A DNA stretch of 64,000 nucleotides from Ligula intestinalis (lineage: Eukaryota; Platyhelminthes; Cestoda; Diphyllobothriidea; Diphyllobothriidae): NCBI GenBank assembly GCA_036362985.1, contig JAYGXS010000004.1:63366706-63430705 (forward strand), read 5' to 3'. The notes beneath the pieces were generated by a model. The model was not told the DNA's origin and made no database searches. It worked only from the letters and a program-made list of their open reading frames with translations. Position numbers and translations under genes: made by a program. This document shows, in pieces, positions 1-12,400 of the stretch (the stretch's first letter is position 1; each line of letters begins with the position of its first letter).

Positions 1-120
1 TGACCCTTAAAAGTCATGTCCCATCCACCTACTTCCATGTCATGCACCTAATAATTTCCGCGATTATTTCCTTGATTATTTCCTTATTATTTTGTCTGGA
101 TGTTTTGCCTCCATTTTTAG

Positions 121-441
121 CGGGCATGGTTCAACTGCGCCAGAATTCGCGCACCGAACTGGCCGACAGAGTTGGTTACCTCTTCACTGACTGCCTCCTC
201 CTGTTTAAGCGGCACCCGCAGCCTCGTCGTGGTCTGGGCACCGTGGCGCTGGCAGCTGCGGCGGCTGCAGCGGCTACCGTCTCGGCCTCAGCCTCTGTCT
301 CCTCCGGTCCTGGTGGCTTGGCAAACTCTGCAGCCGCCTCGATGGCGGCCATCGCTGCGGGTGGCATCGCCCTCAAGAAGTGCATCCCCCTTTTCCACTT
401 CCACCTCATTGACCTTGGCTTGGAAGTGCTTGACAGCTGTG
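121..441 (+). CDS. sos: SOS exon: PH domain, middle part with Ala-rich insert
   Basis: Acceptor TTTTTAG at 114-120, donor GTGGGT at 442. It enters with two bases of a codon and leaves with one. The start encodes an RQNSRTELADRVGYLFTDCLLLFKR-like block (split here as RQNSRTELADRV and GYLFTDCLLLFKR), the PH-domain beta strands of SOS. About 45 residues of Ala/Ser/Gly-rich sequence follow, then LKKCIPLFHFHLIDLG, where human SOS has RLKEKFFMRKVQ. The Ala-rich stretch therefore falls in a PH surface loop. The previous exon is outside the window. The donor is one of several nearby GTs; it was chosen because its phase fits the next exon. Confidence 0.75.
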
Positions 442-3400
442 GTGGGTAGCCTGTGTGCCTTGCCTTGGATACTTTGCAGTCTAATGTCCTGCACCACTCC
501 TGTAGTTGTGATGACATTTGAGTATGCTAGGCACTGATGTATAGTAGTAGGCTATGTATCATATATATTTCGGTGGAAGAAGTTCGTTGAGAAACGCTTA
601 CAAACCTTATTGTGCATTTTCGACTCTGGCACACCAAGTCGTCATCAGGCGCGTTGAAAAACATACCGAAAACGATCGGCGATGTCTAGTCGTTTTTGGT
701 TAATAGCACAGGGCTTGTTGGTTTACGTCTTGGGTGTACGTTGTGTCCACTTCGACGTGCCTATTAATGTACGGGTCGTCGGAATTACTGACCTTTAAAA
801 CTCCACACTTTTTTCATAGGTGAGCAGGAGCTTATAATGCGAGTTTGGTCCCATGCAAATTTATGCGCAGTTTTAAGTGTGTGCATAGTGAATTAGGACA
901 AATGATCTCGCTTCTTTACTGTTGATTGGTGTTTGAGTTATCTGTAGAGGTTGACTTTCCTCTTTGTCCACAATAAACTGCATTGCAGCCGCCACAAGGA
1001 ATTTTATAACTGGCCTCTTTTCTGTCCAAATAGCCAACTCTATCCTTGGGTTATACAAACTGATTTCGCAGTGTGGTCGTTGATTTGTGCGCTACTTGGA
1101 TCTGGTGCTTCCTAGGGTGTCTTTTAACGAATATACACTTACAATTTCGGTCTACGCCTATAGACCTTAAATATACTGATATATACCGCGATCAGAAATT
1201 AATTTCTCTGGAGATTAAAATGCTGAATTAAGAAGTTCTTCTGGGTACTGCCTCGCTAAATCTAATTGAATCGATGTGAAGAGAGAGAAAAGCGCAAATA
1301 ATACCATTATTTCGTCTGCTGCTATTTCAAGTCCTTTTAATTTTTTCAAAAACTCAATGGAATTGTTGATTGACGTTTCGCAATCTTTTGGCAAAGGGTG
1401 AAGTTTTCGAAATAGCCACTTCGAGATGTTGTAGTTAGGCGCGCCGATTAACTATATTATCGGTCGTAGCGGTACGTTGGGTTTGTGTATCTTAGGCAGT
1501 CCGTAGATCTTAGTTATTTTGGGTTCGGTTTGTCTCAAGGACTTGGCATAATCTCCTGATATTTGCTTCTTCCCTGTAAGACCAATAGACGCTTAAGATT
1601 ATGCAACATTTCGAGATATGCGAAAAACTGGTACTCTTTCGCTAATCGGCATTGACTCAAGTTGTGATACTGATTATTGTGTAGTCTGCTCTGAAGTCAT
1701 GATAGGATGCGGGCTTTTTAACGAGCTTCGTTCTCACTGCTAGCAGAACGTATCTATTGTAAAAACCGGCTACTTAAGCAGTATGCCTTTTTATCATTTA
1801 TTTTGACTGCCTTTATAAATTCAAATATATTTTTTGGAAAACATGCACGAAAAAATATTTCTTGTAGTTGTTTGATAGCAAATTACGCCTTCTTTTAATT
1901 TTATAATTGAAGGAAGGGCAGCTTTCGGTTTTAAAAAAGTTTTCCTATTGCCAAACAGTTTTCTAATTTAGTGACTGCTACACTCGAATTCAAGGTTTAA
2001 AAACTGCGCACTCTGTACATCCTGTTTAAGGAAACATACAGTTTCGCCTGCAGTTTGAAGAAGAAGTCACGTGATAGTCGAAAAACACTGAAATAGATTT
2101 GGAATCTATTTTATGCAGTATAGGCAGCGCTAATAAATTGAAGGATACGATATATTATGAATGACGGCCTCACAATCCTATAAAAGCACATGATTAGCAA
2201 CTTTTTTATAATAGAAAGCTACCCTTTCTTTGAGTATAAAATTTAAAGAAGGCGTAATTTGCTAATAAACAATTACAAGAAATATTTTCTGTATTTTGGT
2301 GGGGTCCGCGCTAAGAAGCTTGTAGGTTGACTTGTCTTCTAGTAATGCCAGCCGAAAATACGTTATCAACAAAAACAGGGTGATTGGAATGGCCATTTCT
2401 GCCTTATTAGCCGTCATCAGCTGACCCTATCCGAAAAACGACCAGCAAAAACAAACAGGAGCTAACTAGGACGCTCCACTTAAATGTAAGTTTGCTTATT
2501 TCCTGCTGGCTGGTAGGAGTGTGATAAGTTAGCAGACATATATTACCGTTAAAAACAAGGGCGACTTAAGCGACCATTTCTGGTTTATTAAGTGTCATCA
2601 GCCAGCCATACCTAGGCCCAGGCGTACCTTCAACTGATTACCATGGGCGTGTGGAATGCGAAGCTTTTCAAGCCTGACCAACACCTGCAGGGAAATGGTT
2701 TCTTGAGCCGTAACGCAAATAATTTTAAAAATTCATTTCCCTTCTACGATTGATTGTTTTTTTTCCTTTTGCGCCTGCGGAAATGATATCTGACTCCGTC
2801 CACCCCTTTTCCTGCCCCTGAAGAAACCCTCTTCCTATTTGAATTGGAATACTGGAAGGAAGTCAACGTGGTTAAACGCCCCGCTCCTCAGACCTTGCCT
2901 ACTACTCCTGCCATGGGTGCAGCCTCAGACAGGATTTCAACAACTGCGTCAAATCAAGCCAGTGGTAGTTCACCCGGCAACCCTACCTCAGAGGACTCTG
3001 GTTACCGTAACACAGGCTCCTCGGCCACCCTAGTATCTAACACTGGTTGTGCCACCGGCTTAGATGCCCTGCCGACTGCGGACTTTACCTCCTCTTCTCC
3101 CGTTAAACGAGTTGTTTTCTGTTTTCGTACTGCTGATGCAAAAGCAGACTGGCTGGGCACCATGATTGCCTTGCAGACGAAACGGTTAGTTTTTTTCATG
3201 CTTCATTCCATCGAGTAAATGCGCTATTAAGTACTCTACCTTGCGTTTGTCCGCAGACCAGTTTATTGTGTTCTTCATGCTGCTACTCACACGCATGCAC
3301 CAAAAGCACCGCCACCAGCAGTGGGGCTAGAGACTAGTGGATTTTTGTTGTTGTTGTTGTTGTTGTTCCCTATGAATTTTCCAAATCATTTTTTATCTCA

Positions 3401-6400
3401 GACTCTTCAGGCGATATCTCCGCGAACTTCCGAAGCAGGAAATTCCATTGGTTTTGCCCGACCCGAAGGTTTATTGGTGAGTCTGGGGCTTTGAGCATCA
3501 AAAGCTCATTCTTCTGATGAATGGGTTGCTGGTATTTATCTAAACACCTCGACACTATTACTGCCTACGTCCTCGGAAACGTTGTCTTCGCTGAATCGAA
3601 TCGAAGAAAGTGTTTCTGCTCTTCTTTTTCTTCTCGAATTTTTTTCGACCGACTTACATGCCACAAACTCTCTCGTCTTTGAGTAATACTGAAACGAGCA
3701 GTTTGATTTCCTCAATCCTTGACATCTTTCAGTCCTTTTGTTGTAAATCTTTTCATCACGGAACGCCCCTGATCATTCAACTCGTTCTTAGAGCTTCTTA
3801 AATTTCGCAGGCTTTTTTAAAATTTGCAAAGCAGTTTTTCTAGTAGGCTCACAGAGGTGTGAGGAGATCGAAGTTAAAACTGTTTAATTCCCAATACAAA
3901 CGAACATGTGAGTCCCAGGAATTAATTGAAAAGAAGACGACTAGATCGCTGGGACAATACTTTTATTTGCCTGACGTTTCGACATCCGTTGCGGATTCAT
4001 CCTCAGAGACATTAGCAGAAAACGGTAGCAGAAACGGGTAATGCATGCACAGGAGTTTGCGATTTTTATAAAGTCCAGTCATTACTGCAAACGTATAACG
4101 AAAATTACTGATAGTTGTCCTCTTGTGCGTGGATAGCTTACTGGCTGACTTGCGGGCTCTGACGTGTTGAACTTTCATCACGCGTGGTGGACTCGGGCGC
4201 GATGATTGCTCGGCCATCTGGCTCTGCGATGTTGGCGTAAGACGACGCGGTGGTCTGTGCGTTCCTCAAGTGGTGACTTGCTTTGTCCAAATTGAGTCTT
4301 GGCATCGAATATGGATTGGGCAAATCGTCGCACTTGTTTATGGATTGCAGGCCCGTGTGCCGTGGCTCAAGTAATTCTGGGCTCACAGGATTGTCGCCTC
4401 TTGCGAGAATTTCGGTCTCATCAAATTTGAATGTGTGGCCGGGTCTCGCCGAATGAGCCGCAACTTGAGAATTGGCATCATTTCGCGGCGAATAAAAGTG
4501 TTGTCCCAGCGATCGAGCCGTCTTCTTCTCAAGTGTTTAATTCAGCCGAGTAGTCACACAATCTGAACAATGTCTAGAAAAAGGAGCGTGAAAACAGTCA
4601 CCCTTTTCACTTGATCGATAACTGATTAGCCTTTTGTGCAATCAACACGATTGCTCGCTCAGTCCGTTTGCGGCTTGGCCGAAAAACTACAAATAGTGAT
4701 CTCTGTCATCATATCCTGCGTTCACGTGCTTTTACGTGAGCATATGATCGCTGATCGACTGTTCGCGTGCGATGCCGTACATCCAAAGATGGGTCGGAAG
4801 CGTCCGAGCACATTCCTGCGGAATTGCACACTCCCAAGGCTACCATGCGCAACTCGGTCATGAGAATCAAGGCCAGCTTAGATGCCAGTGAGCAGTCGGG
4901 GGCGTAGTGTATCGATAACCATGCCTATATTGTCCCCAGAATTACTCTGGACAGACTGAATACATGCTTGTTTCGCGCATACACGAACATAAGCTGGCTG
5001 TCAGAGAGGGGATGACGCATTGTCGCAAGTGGTTGCCGACGTCTACAGACCACGAATTTAACTTCGCAGCCGCAAAGATAACTGTTCACGCCGGCAACAA
5101 GAGAGGACGCCTCGTATGACAGCCCAGTCAACCGGTGTACTGAGCTGGCGCCCGCAAACATCGACCTTCACAGGCATATATGCGTGGCGGACACTGCTAA
5201 TTAATGAGTTTCCTACTCCCTCCCCCCTCCTCTCCGTCTCCCTTCCCCTATAACAGTTGATTTGTTCCTGTCCCCTATCAATGTTGCTCGCTTTTTGTTG
5301 ACGTTTTATCTCTGATGATTGTCTCCCACAAGAGTCCGAAAGCTCACAAGAATAAGATAACGATTCCGGTTATCGAAACGCCTTTAACTTGTATGCAGAT
5401 ACGTGGGATGCGAACCTTTGCCACTATTAGTGAAAATAATTTCCTTCAGTACTTTGACAGACAGTGCACATCCGGTCCTGTTCATAAACCTCGGGCTTCT
5501 CCGCTTCAGCTTTGCACTTTCTATCTCAGTCGGCCCATGTGCCGTCCGTTAGATATTGTCTGTTTGTTCCACGTTATCGCTTGCTGGAATTTACCTTGTT
5601 GACAAGACTGATGGCATGACTCAGCTGTGCGTCTCGAGTTATTTTTCTCTTTTTGACAATGTTTGACTCCCTGCTGCTAGCTCAGTTTTCTCTTGCTCTT
5701 ACTAAGAATGCTGTTTTGTCATTGCAGTTTCACCCAGCCCGATACAGTGAACACTATTCAATTCGAGCGTCCTCAAGTTGACAGTAGTGCTGAAATCCCC
5801 GTCATCAAGGCGGCAACAATAACCAAACTGATTGAACGCATGACCTATCATGCATACTACGACAGCAAATCGATTCGGACCTTCCTACAGGTTTGTTTCG
5901 TTCGGTTAAAACAGTTGTGAAACAAAATGTAGCACGCTTCTTCTTCCTGCCCTTTACATAACTTAACTTGGAATAACTCAGTCGAACGAAGCTTTATATA
6001 CTCAGTCTCAAAATTGTAGTTAATAGTTGAGTCGATATGCCTCACTTACACTGGACTAACTGCGTTATGCTCATAAAGTTCCACCTAACTACCGACGATG
6101 ACTACAATTCGAAAGTTAGATGTCTAACGGTCGAACTGTTTGGTGGACTTGTTCACAACTCGGCCACCTAAATCACCATTGTTGCCACGTTCCTGAACCC
6201 AGCCACAGCGTTCGGCCGTCTATTAGAGCTCTTCACAAGGAAGCTGTCGTCTCGTGTTTCTCGGATCTACCCGCCGATGGCTCTGTCATCATGAAAGGCC
6301 ACCAGCGTTTGCAACAGAGAGCCGTTGTTGAAGAAAAACTAAGCTACGATCCTTTTGAGCGACTATCCACCTCCAATTCCGGCCTCGGAACAACAACTCC

Positions 6401-9400
6401 CGACGGTCACTCTCCACGAAGATTCGTGAATACCATACATACATCCGGTCAGTCCTCCTCTGTGAATGTGGATGCTGTGCTGTGTGTGCTGAGGATGGGC
6501 GAAGATTGGAGGTCTTTGACAACCGGTGCCTGAGGACGATTCCGCGAGTTAAGTAGAACGACTTCATCTCAAGTGAGACAGTCCGCACCCGCTGCGATCG
6601 CATCACTAGGATATTTCAGGCCATTCAAGAAAGGCGACTGAGGTGGTTTGGACACGTTCTCCGTCGTCCGCCCCGACAGCTTAGCTATGCTGCCATTGAC
6701 CCGGTCCCGCAGCCCATCTGGAAACGTCGAAAATGAGGGCAACTGAAGGCTTGGCTCGACACTGTCCGTCATGACATGGAGGCTGTTCTTGGACCTTCTA
6801 TCTTCAGCCTCCGTCCCTGAAGAAGAGACTGGGTGGAGCTTTCCAGATCCGCTGCCGCCAATCGCCACGCATAGAGAGGTACTGTTCGTGACATAATTGA
6901 AGCATAATCAGCCGTAACAGGTAAAAGTTAGTAAGTAAGTAATCACTCGCTGTACCTTAGTTCAATAGTGCTGTGACTATTCATTGCTCCTTCGCCAGTA
7001 CCGATACCGGCTCCACCCGTCCACATCGGACTGTTATCCCGATTGCGCCGTCTCTCCACATGACTAGCAGCTTCATTTTGCCTGCAGTTCATGGCCAGGC
7101 ACCCGTAGGGAGATTGGTGTAGCAGACCTTGGCCGCCGTGCGAGCGAATGGGAACGCGACGAAGACGCGTCTGCTGTGGTTCCCAATCTCCCTACAGGTG
7201 GATCTCCCTGCAATGGATCTATCTCCCCTCCTTTCCATCGTTGTTTTTCATGACAGCGTAGGCCCTCCCGACCACGCTGCTGCTGCTCCTCCTCCTCCTC
7301 ACCGCCAAGATTGAGGACCACCCGGCCTGGCTCCTGATCCAACAAGGGCTACTAGCCAGCCACCCAGCCAGGCACCCAACTCACCCCCGTGGACCTTTAG
7401 ATTAAGCCGTTTGAGACCTCGGCTCTTCTCCATCTTCCAACTGCAACCATTTGAGATTTCGATGACGATTTTTGATATAACAAGGGCTATGAAACATACA
7501 CACCCACACACACCGTTCGACCATCAGTTCCGATGATGTACACCGTATGCTCCACCATGGGGTGTTGCAGGGCCGGTGACTTGCGCGTGGATTACTTTTG
7601 ATTGATAGTGGACTTGCGCAGTATCTGCCGCACCCTCTCTCCCCTCACCCACCCGAGCCCGCTGTCAAGAAGACCGGCGGTGGAAGAGGGCGCCGGCTCT
7701 GCACTGTAGGCCATCACAACCCAAAATCATAACAAGCTTGGGGGAGGGCAGCTCTGATCCCAGCTGAGTGGGAGTGCCATAGGGGTCACATTAAGGGGTC
7801 GGAATCTCATTCAGCCATTCCACATAAACACACAGTGGACTGACCGTATTGTGTTGGCAACTTTCAAAGCCACGATCTGGGCACCCTTGAAACACACACC
7901 AGGATTACTAAAACCAGGGTCTTAGCAGGAGCCGTCGCCGCTTAACTCGCAATCCACTTACCAGCCACTAAACACAACACACACTGGGCTGAAAGCAACA
8001 ACATGCAGCCAGCAGTAAAAGCATGTTGCACCGTCCTGACAATACAGGTACTAAATAATAGCATAGACACGTGTTTGTGTGATATACTATCGCTGTGTGA
8101 CATAGTTGCGAGGGGTTTAGCCCGCATCTGGGTCCGGCATAAATCCTGCAATCTTTGTAACACAACCCAAATTATGATTGAAGTACGTGCTTGGTTACTG
8201 TAGTTGTTTAAGTAGTGCTTATTTAATCTTTAAATATTTTCTGCACAATCTACTGTTCCTCAGACTTATCGTCGCTTTTTGAGTCCGCATGACCTGCTGG
8301 ATTTGCTCATAAAACGCTTCAACATGCCCCGACCAGACTTTGAGGGGGCTCTTCAGGCTAACATAAAGTCCTGCAGGTCCTTCTCAGACGTCGCCTCCCT
8401 CATTCCTCGCATGGAGCTGCGCTTCCACTCTGCCTATAAGCGCCGTATACAGTATCGGTACGTTACAGTCAACCAGTGGAGTAACGGGCTTTTGCTGTTT
8501 GTCGAGAATAATGTCTGCTATGTATACATTAAATTTTTTGCGTGGTAGGTCTCATTTTGAGGTGGATTTTGCTGTTCTGTTTTACCCGCCAATCATCAAC
8601 GCCTTTGAGAACTGGGAATGGCATTAATGAACAATGAGCCCTGAAGGGTAACCGTATTGATAAGAAGAAGATTTGATCGCTGGGATAACACTTTTATTTG
8701 TCCAACGTTACGACACCCGTCGCATATTCTTCATGAGAAAAATCAGCAGAAAACAGTAGCAGAAGCGGGCGATACACGCACAAAAAGTTGCAGTATTTGT
8801 AGGATGCAGTCATTACAGCACACTTCTAACAATTAACGATAAATGCCCTCGCTTGCATTACTTGCTTGCTGACCGGCATGCGGCCCGGGACTTGCTGATC
8901 TTGTATCACGCGTGTTGGAATTGGGCATAAGGATTGCTCGGCCATCTGCTTCCCCGGTGTTGGCGTAAGACGTTGCTGTGGCCTCTGGTTATAATCAATC
9001 AATGGTGAGCTAAGCTGGATCATTGGAGCACTTTATTTGTCCGCTTCCAAATGAGATCGTATTGCTGCACGTGCCAACCACTGCAATTTATGTGAGCCTT
9101 TGAGATACGCCAACTGTGAAACCAAGATCCATACAAGTTACTCCTAAGTACCAGGTCAGGTTTTTATTGAGGGAAATATTGGTAAATACCTTTGAACTCC
9201 CTATTGGTACAGTTTTTCACTGCATTTGATCTGCAGAACATTTCAGAACAGTGGCGTTGCCAGAAATTTGAGGGCTGACAGTGAGAAAACTCCTTAGGCA
9301 TTGTTCAGAAGTCTAGGGGTTTGAATGCCATTTGAGAAATTTAAGGAGAAAAACTGTCGCCCGTGGAGGGGGGGATGCAGAGTATATTCGAAGCTGGTGG

Positions 9401-12400
9401 CCTGTGCTAAGAGTGTTTGAAGCACGTCAGGGAGAGTCCATCGCGGTTTTCGCCATAATACCAAGGGTCCCACGAAGAGAAGGTTGCGGAAGTCACGCGA
9501 GCCTCATCGAGTGTCGGCGATGCGCCCATCGTGCACCCTTGTTGGTTTAGCGAGTCTGCCTGTTAGATCCTTCACTATCCATGCCAGCAATAGCCAAGAA
9601 GTTGACTTGCCAAAGGATGACTTCGTGAAGACCGGGATCCGAGTTCGTGGGCCGCAATCGCAAGATTTGCGAGAAATCTCGTTGATAGATTGCTGTAGGA
9701 TTCTTCTGAGCCCGGGAATGATCACAAGAGAAAGGTGTCGTTGAAGGGTGAAAGAAACAGCGGCAGGTGAGGAGAGAAATTGAGCTGTGGAGAGTTGCTA
9801 GCGAAGAGCACGTGGTAGACCGGAAGTTGTTTTATTTCGAGTTCCCGCCACTTATCTCGCTCTGCCATCTATGTCAACTGAATTCTTGAATCCATCCCTC
9901 TTGTATGACGTCAATTCAAACCCCAAATATCTCCAACCATAGTATTTTATTCAAGAAAAATGCCATATCCAATTTGCTCCCATGCTAATACTTCCTCTGT
10001 CTGAACTTGTATTGGCTTAGTCGGAGGCAATGAGTGGAAATTTGACACCGTAGATCATATTAGCAACATTAATTCTGTTCCGGTTATTAACGCCACCTGT
10101 TCGCTGTGTTACTCGGGACCATTATACCTTTTGATTTGCCAAATCATCGTTGGCTTACAGTCCGTGTATTTGAGAATGCTGCCAATCACGAGCTTTGCGT
10201 CACCGTTGAAGCCCTGCCCTCTCCCCACCGAATAGTTTTACATAAGTCCTAGTTTAGAGCTTCTCTGGTGTAATCGAAAAAACATACAGGACTGCTATCG
10301 TTATCATCCGTTTCCTTTAGCACATTGATTGAAATCTAAGTTATTTTGACTGGTTCTATTAACTCTGAACCCAGACCCTGACACTGGAAATACTGGAAAC
10401 TAATAAGGTTTATAATCGGAACACTGTGGAACTGCGACGTGCCTTCCCATTCAGTCAAGTCATTCATAGGTCTTTCGTGAGGCTCCTTATAGGAGGTGGT
10501 AGTGTCTTTGAATTACGCGAAAAATACCATCTATAACTCGGTGGAAATATATTTCTCTCTTTGGTTCCTTCCTTTCAGTGTCCTGAGTCTCATCACAAAG
10601 TGGGTCAGGGACAGCGCCTATTTCAAGCATGATTTCTCCGCCGACAATGTACTGAAGAACCGACTGTTAAAGTTTTTACAGACCATCGAAACGCCAGCTC
10701 TGGCGGACAGTGTGGCCACCATCACCAAGTGTCTGCGTGGTGAACGTCCTCGGCTGGTTCACACCGTTGTGCTCAAACCTCCGGAGCGTCTGGATTTGGG
10801 TCTGATCCAGCGCTCTGACCAGATTCGCCTTACAAACGTGAGTTTCACTTTGCCTTGTGATAAATGTCAGTATTAGTGTGAGCCCCCAAGGAAAAGCACA
10901 ACAAGAGCGCAAAAGTAGAAGTCTCTTAGCGTAATAAGTACGACATATTTAAGTTAGCAAACGCGTGTACAGCCACGCCCATCGGACCAATCAGATTCTG
11001 TTCTGGCGCGAGTTGTGCCACAATTGGCTTGTGACTCAACGGCTGGCTTGTCAGATTCTTAGCCTGGCTTCAAATTTTAAATTATTGATTGATTGCTAGT
11101 TTGCGTACACCGTGTTCGCCGCGTGTAGACGGATCGGTAACCTGCCATGAGCGCGGCTCGCTGGCTGGCTGCTCCTAACATCGTGTCCTAACTCTAACAT
11201 AGAACTAAACTATAAACTTACTTTAGCTCCATTCATTGCCTAGACCTAAACCCTACAGTTAAACGGAACCCAAACCTCAGCTCTGACGCTAAACCCAATT
11301 CTGACCTTATCCCCAGGATTAAACCATAGCCTAAAGTTAACCCCAACACTCACCTTAATCCTCAACCCAATTAAGCTGAAATTTAGCGCATATGCGCAGG
11401 TATTGTCGGCAGTTCCTTTTCCGATATCTTGTATATGTGACCATACACGTTACTCTTACTGGTTTCGCTTAACGTCTTTAGTCCTTAGTTCACTTTATAT
11501 TTGCCGCGTATAGAACGCTAACCTCGCTTTTTGCCCCCTCCTTCAAAGTTCGTATGCTTTTTAACAAATGAGATCGCATCTCGGACTAGTAAGTACTACG
11601 AATCTGAACCTTTGAGCTAGAATCTGTGGCGGACGGCCAGCAAGTGCTGTCTCCTTCCTCGTTCAATGCCCGCGGCCCCCAATGTCATCCGTCTTTGCAG
11701 GCGGCTGTTCCCACGCGCTGACCTTAAACCGCTTGACCGATATTCGCTCACGCACACGCGTGCCCAACTAGTCGCATTTGCTCAAGGATCATTTCAACAT
11801 GCCACTCTGCGGCCACACAACAACGGGCCTCTACAGTCGATACTCCCTTCAGACATTTGCAATACACAAATAGCAAACCACGTGAACACGCTTCATGTAA
11901 AAACAGCTGGCTTCGTCAGGGCTGGTGTTAACTGCCCCACGAGTGCTACCTGATTAAGTTGTGTGTAGTTAACTATTTGGCTCGAACCTTCTAATGTGAA
12001 TCATAGTTTACCTTGAGGTCGGGCATTTGATCTTAGTGTGCTTAGTGAGACCTAGGTAATTATCCGTGTTTTTAAGCCGCGTGCGAGAAAGCTAATCATA
12101 ATTAAGTCCTAAGCATCACATTTTCTAATTTTTTTATAAGACGCGCATATTTTAATTTTTGACACACCATTTTTTAGTCTACGCAAAGCGCTGACCTATT
12201 CTTAGTATACTCCAGATCCAAGCTACTCCCCTCCAATTGCTCATCTGGAATGTGGTTATCGTATTCCTTCAATTCTCATGCCTGTAGCCTATTTACCTGA
12301 AATGGTGTTATGCAATTACATGACTTCCTCATCGTCCCTCCACTGCTAAGCAGTTTTCACTATCTGTTGGCTCAAAAGCTGGTTTTTAAGATCGGTAACA

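Larger units (their letters stand above)
3477..5727 (+). other. SOS intron
   Basis: Holds the inverted-end repeat at 3888-4545 and a Penelope-like end at 5305-5380. 4550-5300 and 5380-5720 contain open stretches of up to 95 codons, but none shows a known domain or phase-compatible exon. Confidence 0.5.
6120..7480 (+). mobile_element. Jockey-like LINE 3' end, interrupted twice
   Basis: 6120-6412, 6943-7104 and 7367-7480 together are collinear with the intact copy at 48390-49015 (shared CCGTTCGGCCGTCTAT..., AGAGAGCCGTTGTTG..., GCTCCTTCGCCAGTACC..., GCCAGGCACCCAACTCACCC). The two gaps are an RTE-type insertion (6413-6942) and a SINE (7105-7366), each flanked by a short target duplication. The coding frame is destroyed. 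Confidence 0.8.
5891..8263 (+). other. SOS intron
   Basis: Dominated by the nested LINE/SINE block at 6120-7480 and repeat D. 7730-8260 shows nothing I can name; its short open stretches lack support. Confidence 0.5.

Noticed and set aside
176..517. Minus-strand Ala/Glu-rich open frame
   Set aside because: Shadow of the Ala-rich SOS exon on the opposite strand; no family signal and repetitive codons.
3347..3366. CRISPR-like or other regular array
   Set aside because: The only regular arrays are simple microsatellites (TTG, GAA, GA); no repeat-spacer structure, and the genome is eukaryotic.
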